Shown: piece after piece, positions 1-7,246 of the stretch
Layout of the letters: every line of letters begins with the position of its first letter
Numbering within the stretch: position 1 is the first letter of the stretch
DNA from: a virus
Strand: one strand, 5' to 3'
Length of the DNA stretch: 28,297 nucleotides
IMG/VR virus record: IMGVR_UViG_3300017748_000092
Span: 1 to 28,297 of that record
Program-made: the position numbers and the translations under genes
The notes under the pieces: model-generated
What the model saw: only the letters and a program-made list of their open reading frames with translations
What the model was told of the DNA's origin: nothing
Database searches by the model: none

Positions 1-213
1 CACAATACAGAGCCTGTCGGTGCGATGACTGAAGAAGAGGCAATCGAATACCTAATTCAGAAGGATGTGCCACAGCACGTCTGGAAAACATGGAATGAAG
101 GCAACAAACCTAAGATGGTTATTTGCCGCAAAGAACAGCTACCAAGCACTCGTGAGTGGCGCAACGCTTGGAAGATAGCTGAAGATATTAATGCCACTGA
201 TATAGCAGCATAA
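1..213 (+). CDS. Small tail-region protein, 5' end outside window
   Basis: The reading frame is open to the first base of the window. The first internal ATG (base 25) has no Shine-Dalgarno, so the gene probably starts upstream and is 5'-truncated here. It ends with TAA at 211-213, which overlaps the AAGGAG ribosome site of the next gene. The visible part is charged and lacks membrane segments. Near residue 50 it has PSTREWRNAW, which resembles PSDRAFRGAW in the next gene. A P-[ST]-[DT]-R-x-[FW]-R-x-AW motif is common in small proteins beside tail-fibre genes of marine phages. Function unknown; a tail-associated role is inferred from position and motif. Confidence 0.75.
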   Translation, partial: HNTEPVGAMTEEEAIEYLIQKDVPQHVWKTWNEGNKPKMVICRKEQLPSTREWRNAWKIAEDINATDIAA

Positions 214-223
214 GGAGAAAACA

Positions 224-598
224 ATGACTGCAACAACATACATCGTAGATAAGGACGGGAATCAGATTGATGCTTCTGCGGCTACCGTTCCTTCTGACCG
301 TGCCTTTCGTGGTGCATGGTCATTGTCAGGCTCTGTTATTTCAGAGGACTTGGACACTGCAAAAGACATCTTCCGTGATAAGGTTCGTGAGGTTCGTGGC
401 CCACTGCTTGACGCTGAAGATGTTGTGTACATGAAGGCAATGGAAGCTGATGACGCAGATGCAAAGGCTGCTTCAGTAACCAAGAAGACTAACCTTCGTA
501 ACGCACCCGCTGCATCAGCAATTACAAATGCAGCAAACATTGCAGCACTCAAGGCAGCTTGGGATGCAGACTTGCTTGGTGATAGCCCTTACGCATAA
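224..598 (+). CDS. Conserved small phage protein with PSDRxFRxAW motif, tail region
   Basis: A 124-aa protein with AAGGAG at 212-217, seven bases before the ATG. Residues 1-25 carry the VPSDRAFRGAW motif. The middle (IFRDKVREVRGPLLDAEDVVYMKAMEAD, given in parts: DKVREVRGPLLDAED then VYMKAMEA) looks helical, and the C-terminal third is an Ala-rich helix-like segment. Proteins of this layout are frequent next to tail-fibre genes in phages of marine alphaproteobacteria, but I know no assigned function. It shares its signature motif with the upstream gene, so the two may be distant paralogues. The stop codon lies in the loop of a strong predicted hairpin. Confidence 0.8.
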   Translation: MTATTYIVDKDGNQIDASAATVPSDRAFRGAWSLSGSVISEDLDTAKDIFRDKVREVRGPLLDAEDVVYMKAMEADDADAKAASVTKKTNLRNAPAASAITNAANIAALKAAWDADLLGDSPYA

Positions 599-619
599 GC
601 GTAGGGGTCATCCCTTTTT
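586..619 (+). terminator. Candidate terminator or processing hairpin before tail-fibre genes
   Basis: CCCTTACGC (586-594) pairs with GCGTAGGGG (599-607): nine pairs with one G-U, and the loop ATAA contains the TAA stop of the upstream gene. The U-run (615-619) is seven bases after the stem rather than adjacent, so this may be a partial terminator, attenuator or mRNA-stabilising hairpin. It separates the small tail genes from the tail-fibre run. Confidence 0.45.
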
Positions 620-629
620 GGAGAAGTAG

Positions 630-1190
630 ATGGCACTTTCTAAGATTACAAATGGTGGTGTAGCGACAAGCGGATTGCCAACAGGTAGTGTTATGCAAAT
701 TGTAAGTCACATTGAAACTGATTTCACCTATTTTGCATATGCTTCTGATACAGATGAACTTTTAATTGCGTCAAACGCAAATGATAGCACAAGTCATGTG
801 TCTGTTAGTATTACACCATCATCAACATCATCAAAAATATTGTTACAAGCATCTTTATTTTATGAAAGTGATAATCTTAATAACCACGAATTGTTGTGGA
901 CATTTCATCGTGATAGCACAAGATTAGGTGCGGCAACTACAGATAGCAGACGAGGCGGTATAGCCATCAATGCCGCTGGTTATCCGGGATTCGATGCAAG
1001 CAGTACACCTGACTCTGCAAATATCCTTTTTGTAGACACTCCATCTTCCACATCTGCAATAACTTATGCTGTAGGTTTTAGCGCAAGTCATGCGGCAAAT
1101 TTGTACTTAAACAGAACAGTAGTTGGTTCTGATTCTGTGGCACATGAACTTGGAAACTCAATAATTATAGCCACAGAGATTGCGGGGTAA
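630..1190 (+). CDS. Putative tail fibre / virion adhesin protein
   Basis: A 186-aa protein preceded by GGAG at good spacing (TTTGGAGAAGTAG then ATG). The N-terminus MALSKITNGGVATSGLPTGS is a recurrent opening of tail-fibre or receptor-binding proteins in marine phages. The rest is rich in Ser, Thr, Ala, Asn and alternating hydrophobic residues, as expected of a beta-sandwich or beta-fibre domain. No signal peptide, catalytic motif or membrane segment is seen. It is followed three bases later by another fibre-type gene. Which phage part it belongs to is inferred from the N-terminal pattern and from the neighbouring run of similar genes. Confidence 0.7.
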   Translation: MALSKITNGGVATSGLPTGSVMQIVSHIETDFTYFAYASDTDELLIASNANDSTSHVSVSITPSSTSSKILLQASLFYESDNLNNHELLWTFHRDSTRLGAATTDSRRGGIAINAAGYPGFDASSTPDSANILFVDTPSSTSAITYAVGFSASHAANLYLNRTVVGSDSVAHELGNSIIIATEIAG

Positions 1191-1193
1191 CAC

Positions 1194-1652
1194 ATGGCAT
1201 ATATAGGCAAATCCCCATCCTTCGGTGTTCGCAACCGATACCTGTACCAAGCCACTGCTGGTCAGACTAGCTTCACAGGCAGTGATGCAGACAGCAAGAC
1301 GCTGACCTATACAGATGGCCTGTACGTTGATGTGTATCAGAACGGTGTATTGTTAAAGCCTGTGACAGACTACTCCAGCACTAGCGGCACAAGCGTTGTC
1401 TTGGTTACTGGGGCATCCTTGAATGACGTAGTTGAGATTGTAGTGTACGATGCCTTTAGCATTGCGAACAGCTACACCAAGAGTGAAAGTGACACACGCT
1501 ATCCCTTCAAGGGTAACAACAGCATCATCCGTTTGAATGGGCAAACCATCAGCGCAGATATTACGATTGATGCTGACGAGAATGGCGCAAGTGCAGGGCC
1601 GATTACACAGAACGCCACAGTCACTGTTAATGGGTATTGGAGTATCGTATGA
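1194..1652 (+). CDS. Putative tail fibre / adaptor protein
   Basis: A 152-aa protein starting MAYIGKSPSFGVRNRYLYQA and continuing with a Thr/Ser-rich segment, then YVDVYQNGVLLKPVTDY and a VEIVVYDAFSIANSYTKSES stretch. This order is a familiar marine-phage tail-fibre N-terminal module, in which the conserved domain joins a variable fibre or adhesin tip. Here the variable part is very short, ending in VTVNGYWSIV, so the protein may act as an adaptor for the small paralogous proteins that follow. The stop overlaps the next start (ATGA). Tail-fibre assignment is by pattern recognition; host specificity cannot be read from the sequence. Confidence 0.72.
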   Translation: MAYIGKSPSFGVRNRYLYQATAGQTSFTGSDADSKTLTYTDGLYVDVYQNGVLLKPVTDYSSTSGTSVVLVTGASLNDVVEIVVYDAFSIANSYTKSESDTRYPFKGNNSIIRLNGQTISADITIDADENGASAGPITQNATVTVNGYWSIV

Positions 1653-2029
1653 CCAGTGTATTGAATGTAGATACTATTGCTGACAAGGCGGGTACTGGGC
1701 CAGTTGGGTTGACTAAGCAAGAAGCGGCAAAGGCTTGGATGAAATTTAATGCGAGTAGCGGTACTCCTTCAATAAATGACTCACTCAACTTTAGCAGTTT
1801 TACAGATGAGGCTACAGGAAATCATACTATTTCATTCTCTTCATCCTTTGGTAATGCAAATTATGCCTTTCTAACAGGAGCCAGTGTAGTAGGTACGGAT
1901 GGTCGAGTTGCATATAATTCAAATGACGCACCTGCAACTGGGTCATTTAGAATTGTTACTGCAAACAGTTCTTTTTCAGCCACAGACTGTACACATTGCA
2001 GTGTGGCATTTTTAGGAGACCTCGCATAA
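1649..2029 (+). CDS. Tail-fibre-like protein, tandem paralogue 1 of 3
   Basis: A 126-aa protein; I place the start at the ATG overlapping the previous stop (ATGA) rather than a TTG twelve bases upstream. It shares a scheme with the next two genes: an N-terminal M-[TA]-S-x-L-x-V-[DN] segment, then AKAW followed by an aromatic or Gln-rich patch, then INDSLNFSS-type and T-D-E/N-x-G/A patches, a FGNAxY-like core and a C-terminal GDLA. N-termini of this type occur in tail fibres and virion adhesins of marine phages. The codons for LGDLA also hold the AGGAG ribosome site for the next gene. Confidence 0.68.
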   Translation: MTSVLNVDTIADKAGTGPVGLTKQEAAKAWMKFNASSGTPSINDSLNFSSFTDEATGNHTISFSSSFGNANYAFLTGASVVGTDGRVAYNSNDAPATGSFRIVTANSSFSATDCTHCSVAFLGDLA

Positions 2030-2451
2030 TGGCTAGTATCCTAAAAGTAGATGCGCTACAAGGCATCACAGCGGCTGGTGACATTACTGTTACATCTGAG
2101 GGTGGGGCAGCAACGCAGTCACTTCAGCAGGGGTTGGCGAAGGCGTGGGGTCAATTTAATGGCAGAGATGCAACAATAACTTATTCGGACAGTTTTAATT
2201 GTGCTTCGTTAACAGATAACGGAACTTCTGACTACACTACTGCAAGAACAAACAATATGGGAAATGCAGATTATTCTGCTTTTGGAACCTCTGGTAGGCT
2301 TTCTACTTCAGAAAGAAATTTTAATATAAATGATGAGGGGCTTCCCAACACTACTTCAGCAGTGCGTATTCAAATAACTACTTCAGATGGGACTTTAGCA
2401 AGTGACCAAGCTGGTTATATAGCTTTTGGTATTTTAGGAGACCTAGCATAA
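2029..2451 (+). CDS. Tail-fibre-like protein, tandem paralogue 2 of 3
   Basis: A 140-aa protein starting MASILKVDALQG at an ATG that overlaps the upstream TAA (TAATG). The TTAGGAGAC at the end of the preceding gene is its Shine-Dalgarno. It aligns by eye with its neighbours (AKAWGQFN, SDSFNCASLTDNG, MGNADY, GTSGR, C-terminal LGDLA) but has a longer N-terminal linker and a different middle. The conserved ends with diverged centre suggest a duplicated adhesin whose exposed surface has changed. A receptor-binding role is inferred. Confidence 0.68.
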   Translation: MASILKVDALQGITAAGDITVTSEGGAATQSLQQGLAKAWGQFNGRDATITYSDSFNCASLTDNGTSDYTTARTNNMGNADYSAFGTSGRLSTSERNFNINDEGLPNTTSAVRIQITTSDGTLASDQAGYIAFGILGDLA

Positions 2452-2843
2452 TGGCAAGCGAACTTAGAGTTAACACCCTAAAGGATGCCAGCGGTAATAA
2501 CAGCATTGCTACTAGCTTTGTGGCGGGTGGTAGTGCGAAGGCTTGGTCACAATCTCAAATGTATTCCAGCAATACTATAAATGACAGCCTAAACACCTCA
2601 TCCTTAGCAGATAATGGGGCTGGTGATTTCACGCTAACAACGGTTAGTGCTTTTGGTAATACAGCATTTTGTATGTGCGGTACTTCATCTCGTTCAAATG
2701 CATTACAAGATAAAGGCACCAGAGATAATGCATATAATCTTTACAGAACAACAACTACACAACGTGCTGTTTCAAGGAATGATTCTGGTTCAGATGTAGA
2801 TTCAAATCATAACTGCGTTTCATTTCACGGAGACTTAGCATGA
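2451..2843 (+). CDS. Tail-fibre-like protein, tandem paralogue 3 of 3
   Basis: A 130-aa protein starting MASELRVNTLKDASGNNS, an opening typical of marine-phage tail fibres, again at a TAATG overlap with AGGAGAC in the upstream coding end. Shared blocks are AKAWSQSQ, INDSLNTSSLADNG, a FGNTAF core, GTSSR and the C-terminal GDLA. It differs from copies 1 and 2 mainly in the last third, which is rich in Arg, Asn and Asp. Its stop overlaps the ATG of the larger fibre gene (2840). It most likely belongs to the same virion substructure as the two preceding proteins. Confidence 0.68.
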   Translation: MASELRVNTLKDASGNNSIATSFVAGGSAKAWSQSQMYSSNTINDSLNTSSLADNGAGDFTLTTVSAFGNTAFCMCGTSSRSNALQDKGTRDNAYNLYRTTTTQRAVSRNDSGSDVDSNHNCVSFHGDLA

Positions 2844-3901
2844 GTAAAGCAGCAGAACTAGCGGCACTTATCGGGTCGCAGACAGCCCTGTCAAACAGGA
2901 ACATGATTATCAACGGTGCGATGCAGGTGGCACAGCGTTCAACAAGTGCTACTGGTGTATCAGGTTATATAGCCGTTGATAGGTTTCGTTGTACTGGTGG
3001 TGCTGATGCTGTTGACCAATTATCATTAACTCACGCACAGGTTACAGATGCACCAACTGGTTTTGCCGATTCCTATAAAATAACTGTTTCAACGCCAGAA
3101 ACAACTTTAGCTGCTGATGAGATGATACGAATAGAACATCGTATGGAAGGCCAAAACCTACAGCATCTAAAAAAGGGTACATCAAGTGCAGAGGCGGTAA
3201 CTTTATCTTTTTGGATTAAAGGTTCGGAAACTGGAACATATGTTGTAAACCTGCACGATACTGATAACACCCGCACTATCGCCGCAAGCTACACAATAAA
3301 CGCCGCAAATACTTGGGAGTACAAAACTATTACCTTTGCTGGCGATACAACTGGTGCATTAGATAACGACAACGCACAAAGCCTAAGTGTATATTGGTAT
3401 CTTGGGGCTGGAACAAACTGGACTAGCGGTACACTGGGTACATCGTGGTCTGCATTTACTAAGGCAAACGCCGCTGTAGGGCATACAGAAATTCTCACAA
3501 CTAGTGGTGCAACTTGGCAAATCACAGGCGTCCAGCTAGAAATAGGCGAGACAGCCACGCCGTTTGAACACCGTAGCTATGGCGATGAGTTGGCTAGGTG
3601 TCAGCGGTATTATCATCAAACTGATTTGAGTGGCTATCAAAGATACGACTCATCTGCTTATGCAGACACCACAAGCAGGGTTTACACAACACCTTCACTG
3701 CCACAAACAATGAGGGCTACACCTACGATTTCGCAAAGTGGGCTGACTGTTGATGGTGCCGCTGTAACTTCTGTTGCTGGTGCCGCTGGTAATCAAAAGA
3801 TGTCTTTTGTGCTAAATCATGACTCTAGTCGAACAGCAAATGAATCATATCAAGTTTATCCTACTGGCACTGCTTCTGTTAAATTTGATGCGGAGTTGTA
3901 A
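2840..3901 (+). CDS. Phage tail fibre protein with beta-sandwich-type domain
   Basis: A 353-aa protein whose start overlaps the previous stop (ATGA), with CGGAGA upstream. Residues 18-35 read LSNRNMIINGAMQVAQRS, a well-known start of phage tail-fibre and appendage domains. A jelly-roll-like beta-rich region follows (about 45-235: VTLSFWIKGSETGTY, ANTWEYKTITFAGDT and similar strands) and ends in WQITGVQLEIGETATPFEHR and YGDELARCQRYYHQ. That block closes the same domain in many marine-phage fibres. The last 100 residues form a variable tip. The domain resembles carbohydrate-binding folds, so surface glycan recognition is plausible but not shown. Confidence 0.8.
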   Translation: MSKAAELAALIGSQTALSNRNMIINGAMQVAQRSTSATGVSGYIAVDRFRCTGGADAVDQLSLTHAQVTDAPTGFADSYKITVSTPETTLAADEMIRIEHRMEGQNLQHLKKGTSSAEAVTLSFWIKGSETGTYVVNLHDTDNTRTIAASYTINAANTWEYKTITFAGDTTGALDNDNAQSLSVYWYLGAGTNWTSGTLGTSWSAFTKANAAVGHTEILTTSGATWQITGVQLEIGETATPFEHRSYGDELARCQRYYHQTDLSGYQRYDSSAYADTTSRVYTTPSLPQTMRATPTISQSGLTVDGAAVTSVAGAAGNQKMSFVLNHDSSRTANESYQVYPTGTASVKFDAEL

Positions 3902-3903
3902 AC

Positions 3904-4092
3904 ATGAATGAATTAAATATTACATCAGCACAATATCATCAAGAAAACGACACAAATGTAAGTATTTCTATGCAACTTGATGGTAATGTTAATGTTACTT
4001 ACTGTGTTCCCCTTGACCCAACCAACCGCCACTACGCAGAAATCTTGCGTCAGGTAGAAGCTGGCGAACTAACCATAGCGGATGCTGACTGA
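3904..4092 (+). CDS. Small conserved phage protein of unknown function
   Basis: A 62-aa acidic protein with GGAG eight bases before the ATG. The N-terminal half looks like a beta-hairpin (VSISMQLDGNVNVTYCVPLD). The C-terminal half is helical and ends RHYAEILRQVEAGELTIADAD, a stretch I associate with small proteins beside tail-fibre genes in marine phages. The stop overlaps the next start (TGATG), which points to coupled translation. A chaperone-like role for fibre assembly is possible from position only. Confidence 0.65.
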   Translation: MNELNITSAQYHQENDTNVSISMQLDGNVNVTYCVPLDPTNRHYAEILRQVEAGELTIADAD

Positions 4093-4322
4093 TGGAACTG
4101 TCAAGCATGATGTTTTGGAATGTTATCCTGACACTGGTGATTGCGCCAGCGTTCTGGATGTTCAGGTCAATGATGGCTGAAGTAAAGCGTATAGATATAT
4201 TACTTAATAGAACACGTGAAGAGTATGCTACTAAGGGTGAACTAAGAGAAGACATGACACGTGTCATGGAAGCACTACACCGTGTTGAAGATAAACTCGA
4301 CAGAGCATTACAAAGGGACTAA
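4092..4322 (+). CDS. Single-TM, coiled-coil protein; candidate holin or spanin-like
   Basis: A 76-aa protein. Residues 6-25 are a hydrophobic helix (MFWNVILTLVIAPAFWMF), followed from residue 28 by a highly charged heptad-like helix (VKRIDILLNRTREEYATKGE onward to the end). This N-in membrane anchor with a coiled-coil tail resembles class III holins, haemolysin XhlA-type proteins and small virion anchors. No other lysis gene is recognisable in the window. It overlaps the upstream gene by one base and lies between the fibre genes and the large virion proteins. Membrane location is well supported; holin function is a guess. Confidence 0.7.
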   Translation: MELSSMMFWNVILTLVIAPAFWMFRSMMAEVKRIDILLNRTREEYATKGELREDMTRVMEALHRVEDKLDRALQRD

Positions 4323-4325
4323 TTT

Positions 4326-6527
4326 ATGGCAATGTTTAAAGCATTTAAGCCTAGTGGCATGGAGAAGATAGCACGTTCTATGGGCTATCAGGGTGGCATG
4401 GATAAGTTCCAAGACTTTCTGGCTACTGACCCTGCTAGGCAGCAGCAGATGGATATGTACACCAACAAGGCTGCTCAAATGGCTAAAGGTGGTATGGTTA
4501 AGATGCAGACGGGTGGTACACTACCTGCTAACCTGCAGCCATCTACTGCGCCTATGAATGCACCTGCTGGTCAGTATTCTGCTACAGGACAGCAAGGAAT
4601 ACCTATTGCTACACCCCCAACTCCATCAGGAAAAGGGCCGGGTGTAACTGATTTTACTGTACAGCAAATGTATAGCCCCGGTGTACCTGTTGGTGGTGAA
4701 ACTGTAGCACAAACAATGGGTCAGACATTTGACCCAACACAATATGTTGCTCCGGGTACAGGCACACTGTATGGTCAGGTTGCTACACCTACAGCAATGG
4801 CACTGACTGCACAGGCAGGACAGCCAACAACTACACAAGCAAATACAATGCAAGCAGCAACTGCAGCACCTGCTGTAGACAGTGCAATGAATGCTACGCA
4901 AGCGGCTCAAGCTAACCCACAAGACCCACGCTCACAAGTAACTGCTGCACAGCAGACTGCTTCATCTGTAGGCAATCTACAGGCTGCGCAGGGTAATGCT
5001 ATCCTTATTAACAATCCCGTACAGCGTCAAATACAACAAGGTGAATTGGTTAGTGGCACAGGTGTTGATGCTACTAAAGCTGCACAGGTAACTGCACAGA
5101 CACAGGCTGCTGCAGCTACAGCTAACCCTAGTCAGCAAACTATGGTAGCTAATCAGCTTGATGGCTTGATGCAGCAGTTTCAAGGTGGTCAACCACCAGC
5201 ATGGGCTGCAGGGGCTATGCGCAGTGCTACAGCGGCTATGGCTGCTCGTGGTATGGGTGCGTCATCTCTTGCTGGACAGGCTATTGTACAGGCTGCTATG
5301 GAATCAGCGATGCCTATTGCAATGGCAGATGCACAAACAGTAGCCAAGTTTGAATCACAGAACTTGTCAAATAGACAGCAATCAGCAATGTTGGCTGCAG
5401 AGCAACGTGCTAGGTTTATGGGTCAGGAGTTTGACCAGACATTCCAAATGAAGGTAATGAACGCTAGTAAGATTAGTGACATTGCCAACCAGAACTTTAC
5501 AGCAGAGCAACAAGTACAGTTAGAGAACTCCCGTGCTGCTAATACAATGAACCTGCAGAACTTGTCTAACTCACAGGCTCTTGTGATGGCAGAAGCCTCT
5601 GCACTAGCACAGTTAGATACAGCTAATCTAAGTAATCGTCAGCAAGCAGCAGTACAGAATGCACAGAACTTCCTGCAAGTTGACATGGCTAACTTGTCTA
5701 ATCGCCAGCAGACTGAACTGTTCAAAGCACAGCAGCGTACACAAGCACTGTTTACAGACACTGCCGCTAGAAATGCTGCGGCACAGTTTAATGCATCTAG
5801 CCAGAATCAGGTTGACCAGTTCTTTGCTAACCTGTCTAGCCAAGTGTCTCAGTTCAATGCTACACAGCAGAACGCACAGTCACAGTTTAACGCAGGTCAG
5901 ACAAATACAATTGCACGTTTTAATGCTGAGTTGAATAATCAACGTGACCAGTTCAATGCACAGAACCAGCTTGTGATTGCACAGGCAAATGCACAGTGGC
6001 GTAGACAGATTGCTACTGCAGATACTGCTGCAGTTAATCGTGCTAATGAATTAAATGCTTCAGCTATTCTGGATATTAGTAAGACAGCTTATGATAATCT
6101 GTGGAACTACTACGCTGACACAATGGAGTGGGCATACTTGTCTGCTAACAATGAACTAGACAGATTAAATAACATTGCCGTTGCAGAATTAAGTGCTTCA
6201 GCACAATCTGATGCAGCAAAAGCTGCTAAAAGTTCTTCTGCAGGTAGCGCACTTGGTGGGTTAATCGGCACTCTTGGTGCGGCAGCTATTACAAAATGGT
6301 GCTGGGTTGCTCGTGAAGTATATGGACCACAAGATTACTCATGGATTGTATTTCGTAATTGGATGTTTAATAAAGCACCTAAATGGCTATATAATCTATA
6401 TGGTAAACACGGTGAATCATTTGCTAAATTTATTAGTAATAAACCCTTGCTTAAAAAGGCAATTAAGTGTATAATGGATAAAGTGGTACAGAACCACAAA
6501 ATGGAGTATAAACGTGCCTCTAACTAA
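4326..6527 (+). CDS. Large Gln/Ala/Asn-rich virion protein with hendecad repeats
   Basis: A 733-aa protein. Residues 1-60 are a compact start (FKPSGMEKIARSMGYQGGMD) ending in AKGGMVKMQTGG. Residues about 65-290 are low-complexity Ala/Gln/Thr/Pro-rich. Residues 346-477 are built of six 22-residue units led by NLSNRQQ or variants. Residues 487-556 hold seven 11-residue units led by QFNA or variants. After a short helical region and a Gly/Ala-rich hydrophobic stretch (about 640-657) there is a C-terminal module beginning CWVAREVYG, with conserved aromatic residues and APKWLYNLYGKHGE. The codon bias and position fit a structural protein. A fibrous, ejection or tape-measure-like role is inferred. 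Confidence 0.78.
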   Translation: MAMFKAFKPSGMEKIARSMGYQGGMDKFQDFLATDPARQQQMDMYTNKAAQMAKGGMVKMQTGGTLPANLQPSTAPMNAPAGQYSATGQQGIPIATPPTPSGKGPGVTDFTVQQMYSPGVPVGGETVAQTMGQTFDPTQYVAPGTGTLYGQVATPTAMALTAQAGQPTTTQANTMQAATAAPAVDSAMNATQAAQANPQDPRSQVTAAQQTASSVGNLQAAQGNAILINNPVQRQIQQGELVSGTGVDATKAAQVTAQTQAAAATANPSQQTMVANQLDGLMQQFQGGQPPAWAAGAMRSATAAMAARGMGASSLAGQAIVQAAMESAMPIAMADAQTVAKFESQNLSNRQQSAMLAAEQRARFMGQEFDQTFQMKVMNASKISDIANQNFTAEQQVQLENSRAANTMNLQNLSNSQALVMAEASALAQLDTANLSNRQQAAVQNAQNFLQVDMANLSNRQQTELFKAQQRTQALFTDTAARNAAAQFNASSQNQVDQFFANLSSQVSQFNATQQNAQSQFNAGQTNTIARFNAELNNQRDQFNAQNQLVIAQANAQWRRQIATADTAAVNRANELNASAILDISKTAYDNLWNYYADTMEWAYLSANNELDRLNNIAVAELSASAQSDAAKAAKSSSAGSALGGLIGTLGAAAITKWCWVAREVYGPQDYSWIVFRNWMFNKAPKWLYNLYGKHGESFAKFISNKPLLKKAIKCIMDKVVQNHKMEYKRASN
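5361..5993 (+). repeat. 66-bp then 33-bp periodic repeats coding for 22/11-residue units
   Basis: Within the 733-aa protein, units begin at residues 346, 368, 390, 412, 434 and 456 (exactly 22 apart; leading residues NLSN, EFDQ, NFTA, NLSN, NLSN, NLSN). Then [QR]-[FA]-[NF]-A recurs at 487, 498, 509, 520, 531, 542 and 553 (exactly 11 apart). Eleven residues is the hendecad, three helical turns, typical of right-handed or straight helical bundles. The DNA copies have diverged, so this is an old protein repeat rather than a recent DNA expansion. Confidence 0.85.
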
Positions 6528-6738
6528 TCCAGCAGCAATCATACATCAAAATTTAATTAGGTCTATGGAACAAGTAAAACCTTCTTCTACACAGCCAAAG
6601 AAGAATGGATTATTAACTCCTACAAGACCTGCCTCAACCGCTAAAGAAACAGATGCAAATAATCCAATTAATCGTGTAGCTACATACGTAGATACTATAC
6701 GTAAAAAACGTGAGGAACTTAAAGAAAATGGCAGTTAG
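6514..6738 (+). CDS. Small basic Pro/Thr-rich protein, GTG start
   Basis: A 74-aa protein beginning at GTG 6514, with GGAG at 6503-6506 inside the end of the upstream gene; it overlaps that gene by 14 bases. The N-terminal third is helical, the middle (KPSSTQPKKNGLLTPTRPAS) is probably disordered, and the end (NPINRVATYVDTIRKKREELK) is an amphipathic, highly charged helix. No family recognised. It is tightly packed between virion-protein genes and is likely a small virion or assembly protein. No ATG gives this frame, so the GTG start is needed. Confidence 0.65.
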   Translation: MPLTNPAAIIHQNLIRSMEQVKPSSTQPKKNGLLTPTRPASTAKETDANNPINRVATYVDTIRKKREELKENGS

Positions 6739-7246
6739 AGAACAGCCTTCTTTTGATATGCCTATTTCGGGTCAACACATGACTGTCGAACTAGGTGGTA
6801 GACCGTGGCAGCAACCACCACAATACGCTACTGTGGAAGAAGCATTAGATTATTATATTCCAAGCCTTGAATCAGAAGAAGTGTCAACACAGCTTCTTGA
6901 TGTGCTTGAAATGGGTATTCCTGTTACTAGCGTAGCTAATGCTATGCAAACTGCTAGTGTTATGGATGGCAAACACAGCGTTGACGTTGGTGTACTTGTA
7001 CTACCTGTACTTATTGAAATTATTATGCTTATTGCTGACACAGCAGATATTGAGTATGTATCTGGTCTTGAGCCTGATAAGAGTGTGATGGATAAAACTT
7101 TGATTAATAAAGCAATCCGTAAGTACGAACAGGAAAAAGAAAAAGAAGATGAGCCGTTGGAAGATACAGGCGTAATGACAGCTATTGAAGGTCTGCAAGA
7201 AGAGCCAGAAGAAAAAGCTGGTGGTCTTATGTCACGGAGTAAATAA
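6728..7246 (+). CDS. Putative virion protein with C-terminal GGLMSR
   Basis: A 172-aa protein; I prefer ATG 6728, preceded by AGGAACTTAAAG, over a GTG 18 bases upstream. It contains GGRPWQQPPQYATVEEALDY, then a region with two hydrophobic helices (TSVANAMQTASVMDG and GVLVLPVLIEIIMLIADTAD) that could sit in a membrane, then an acidic KEKEDEPLEDTG linker and a final GGLMSRSK. Proteins of this size and pattern recur among structural genes of marine podoviruses and myoviruses. It overlaps both neighbours (10 bases upstream; TAATG downstream). Membrane contact during genome delivery is possible but unproven. Confidence 0.72.
   Translation: MAVREQPSFDMPISGQHMTVELGGRPWQQPPQYATVEEALDYYIPSLESEEVSTQLLDVLEMGIPVTSVANAMQTASVMDGKHSVDVGVLVLPVLIEIIMLIADTADIEYVSGLEPDKSVMDKTLINKAIRKYEQEKEKEDEPLEDTGVMTAIEGLQEEPEEKAGGLMSRSK

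Noticed and set aside
1649-2843. Diversity-generating retroelement acting on the adhesin genes
   Set aside because: No reverse transcriptase and no template repeat in the window; the differences are spread out rather than limited to adenine positions.
5659-5934. 91-codon plus-strand frame inside the 733-aa gene
   Set aside because: It follows the repeat codons in another frame (His/Ser/Leu-rich, repetitive); no ribosome site.
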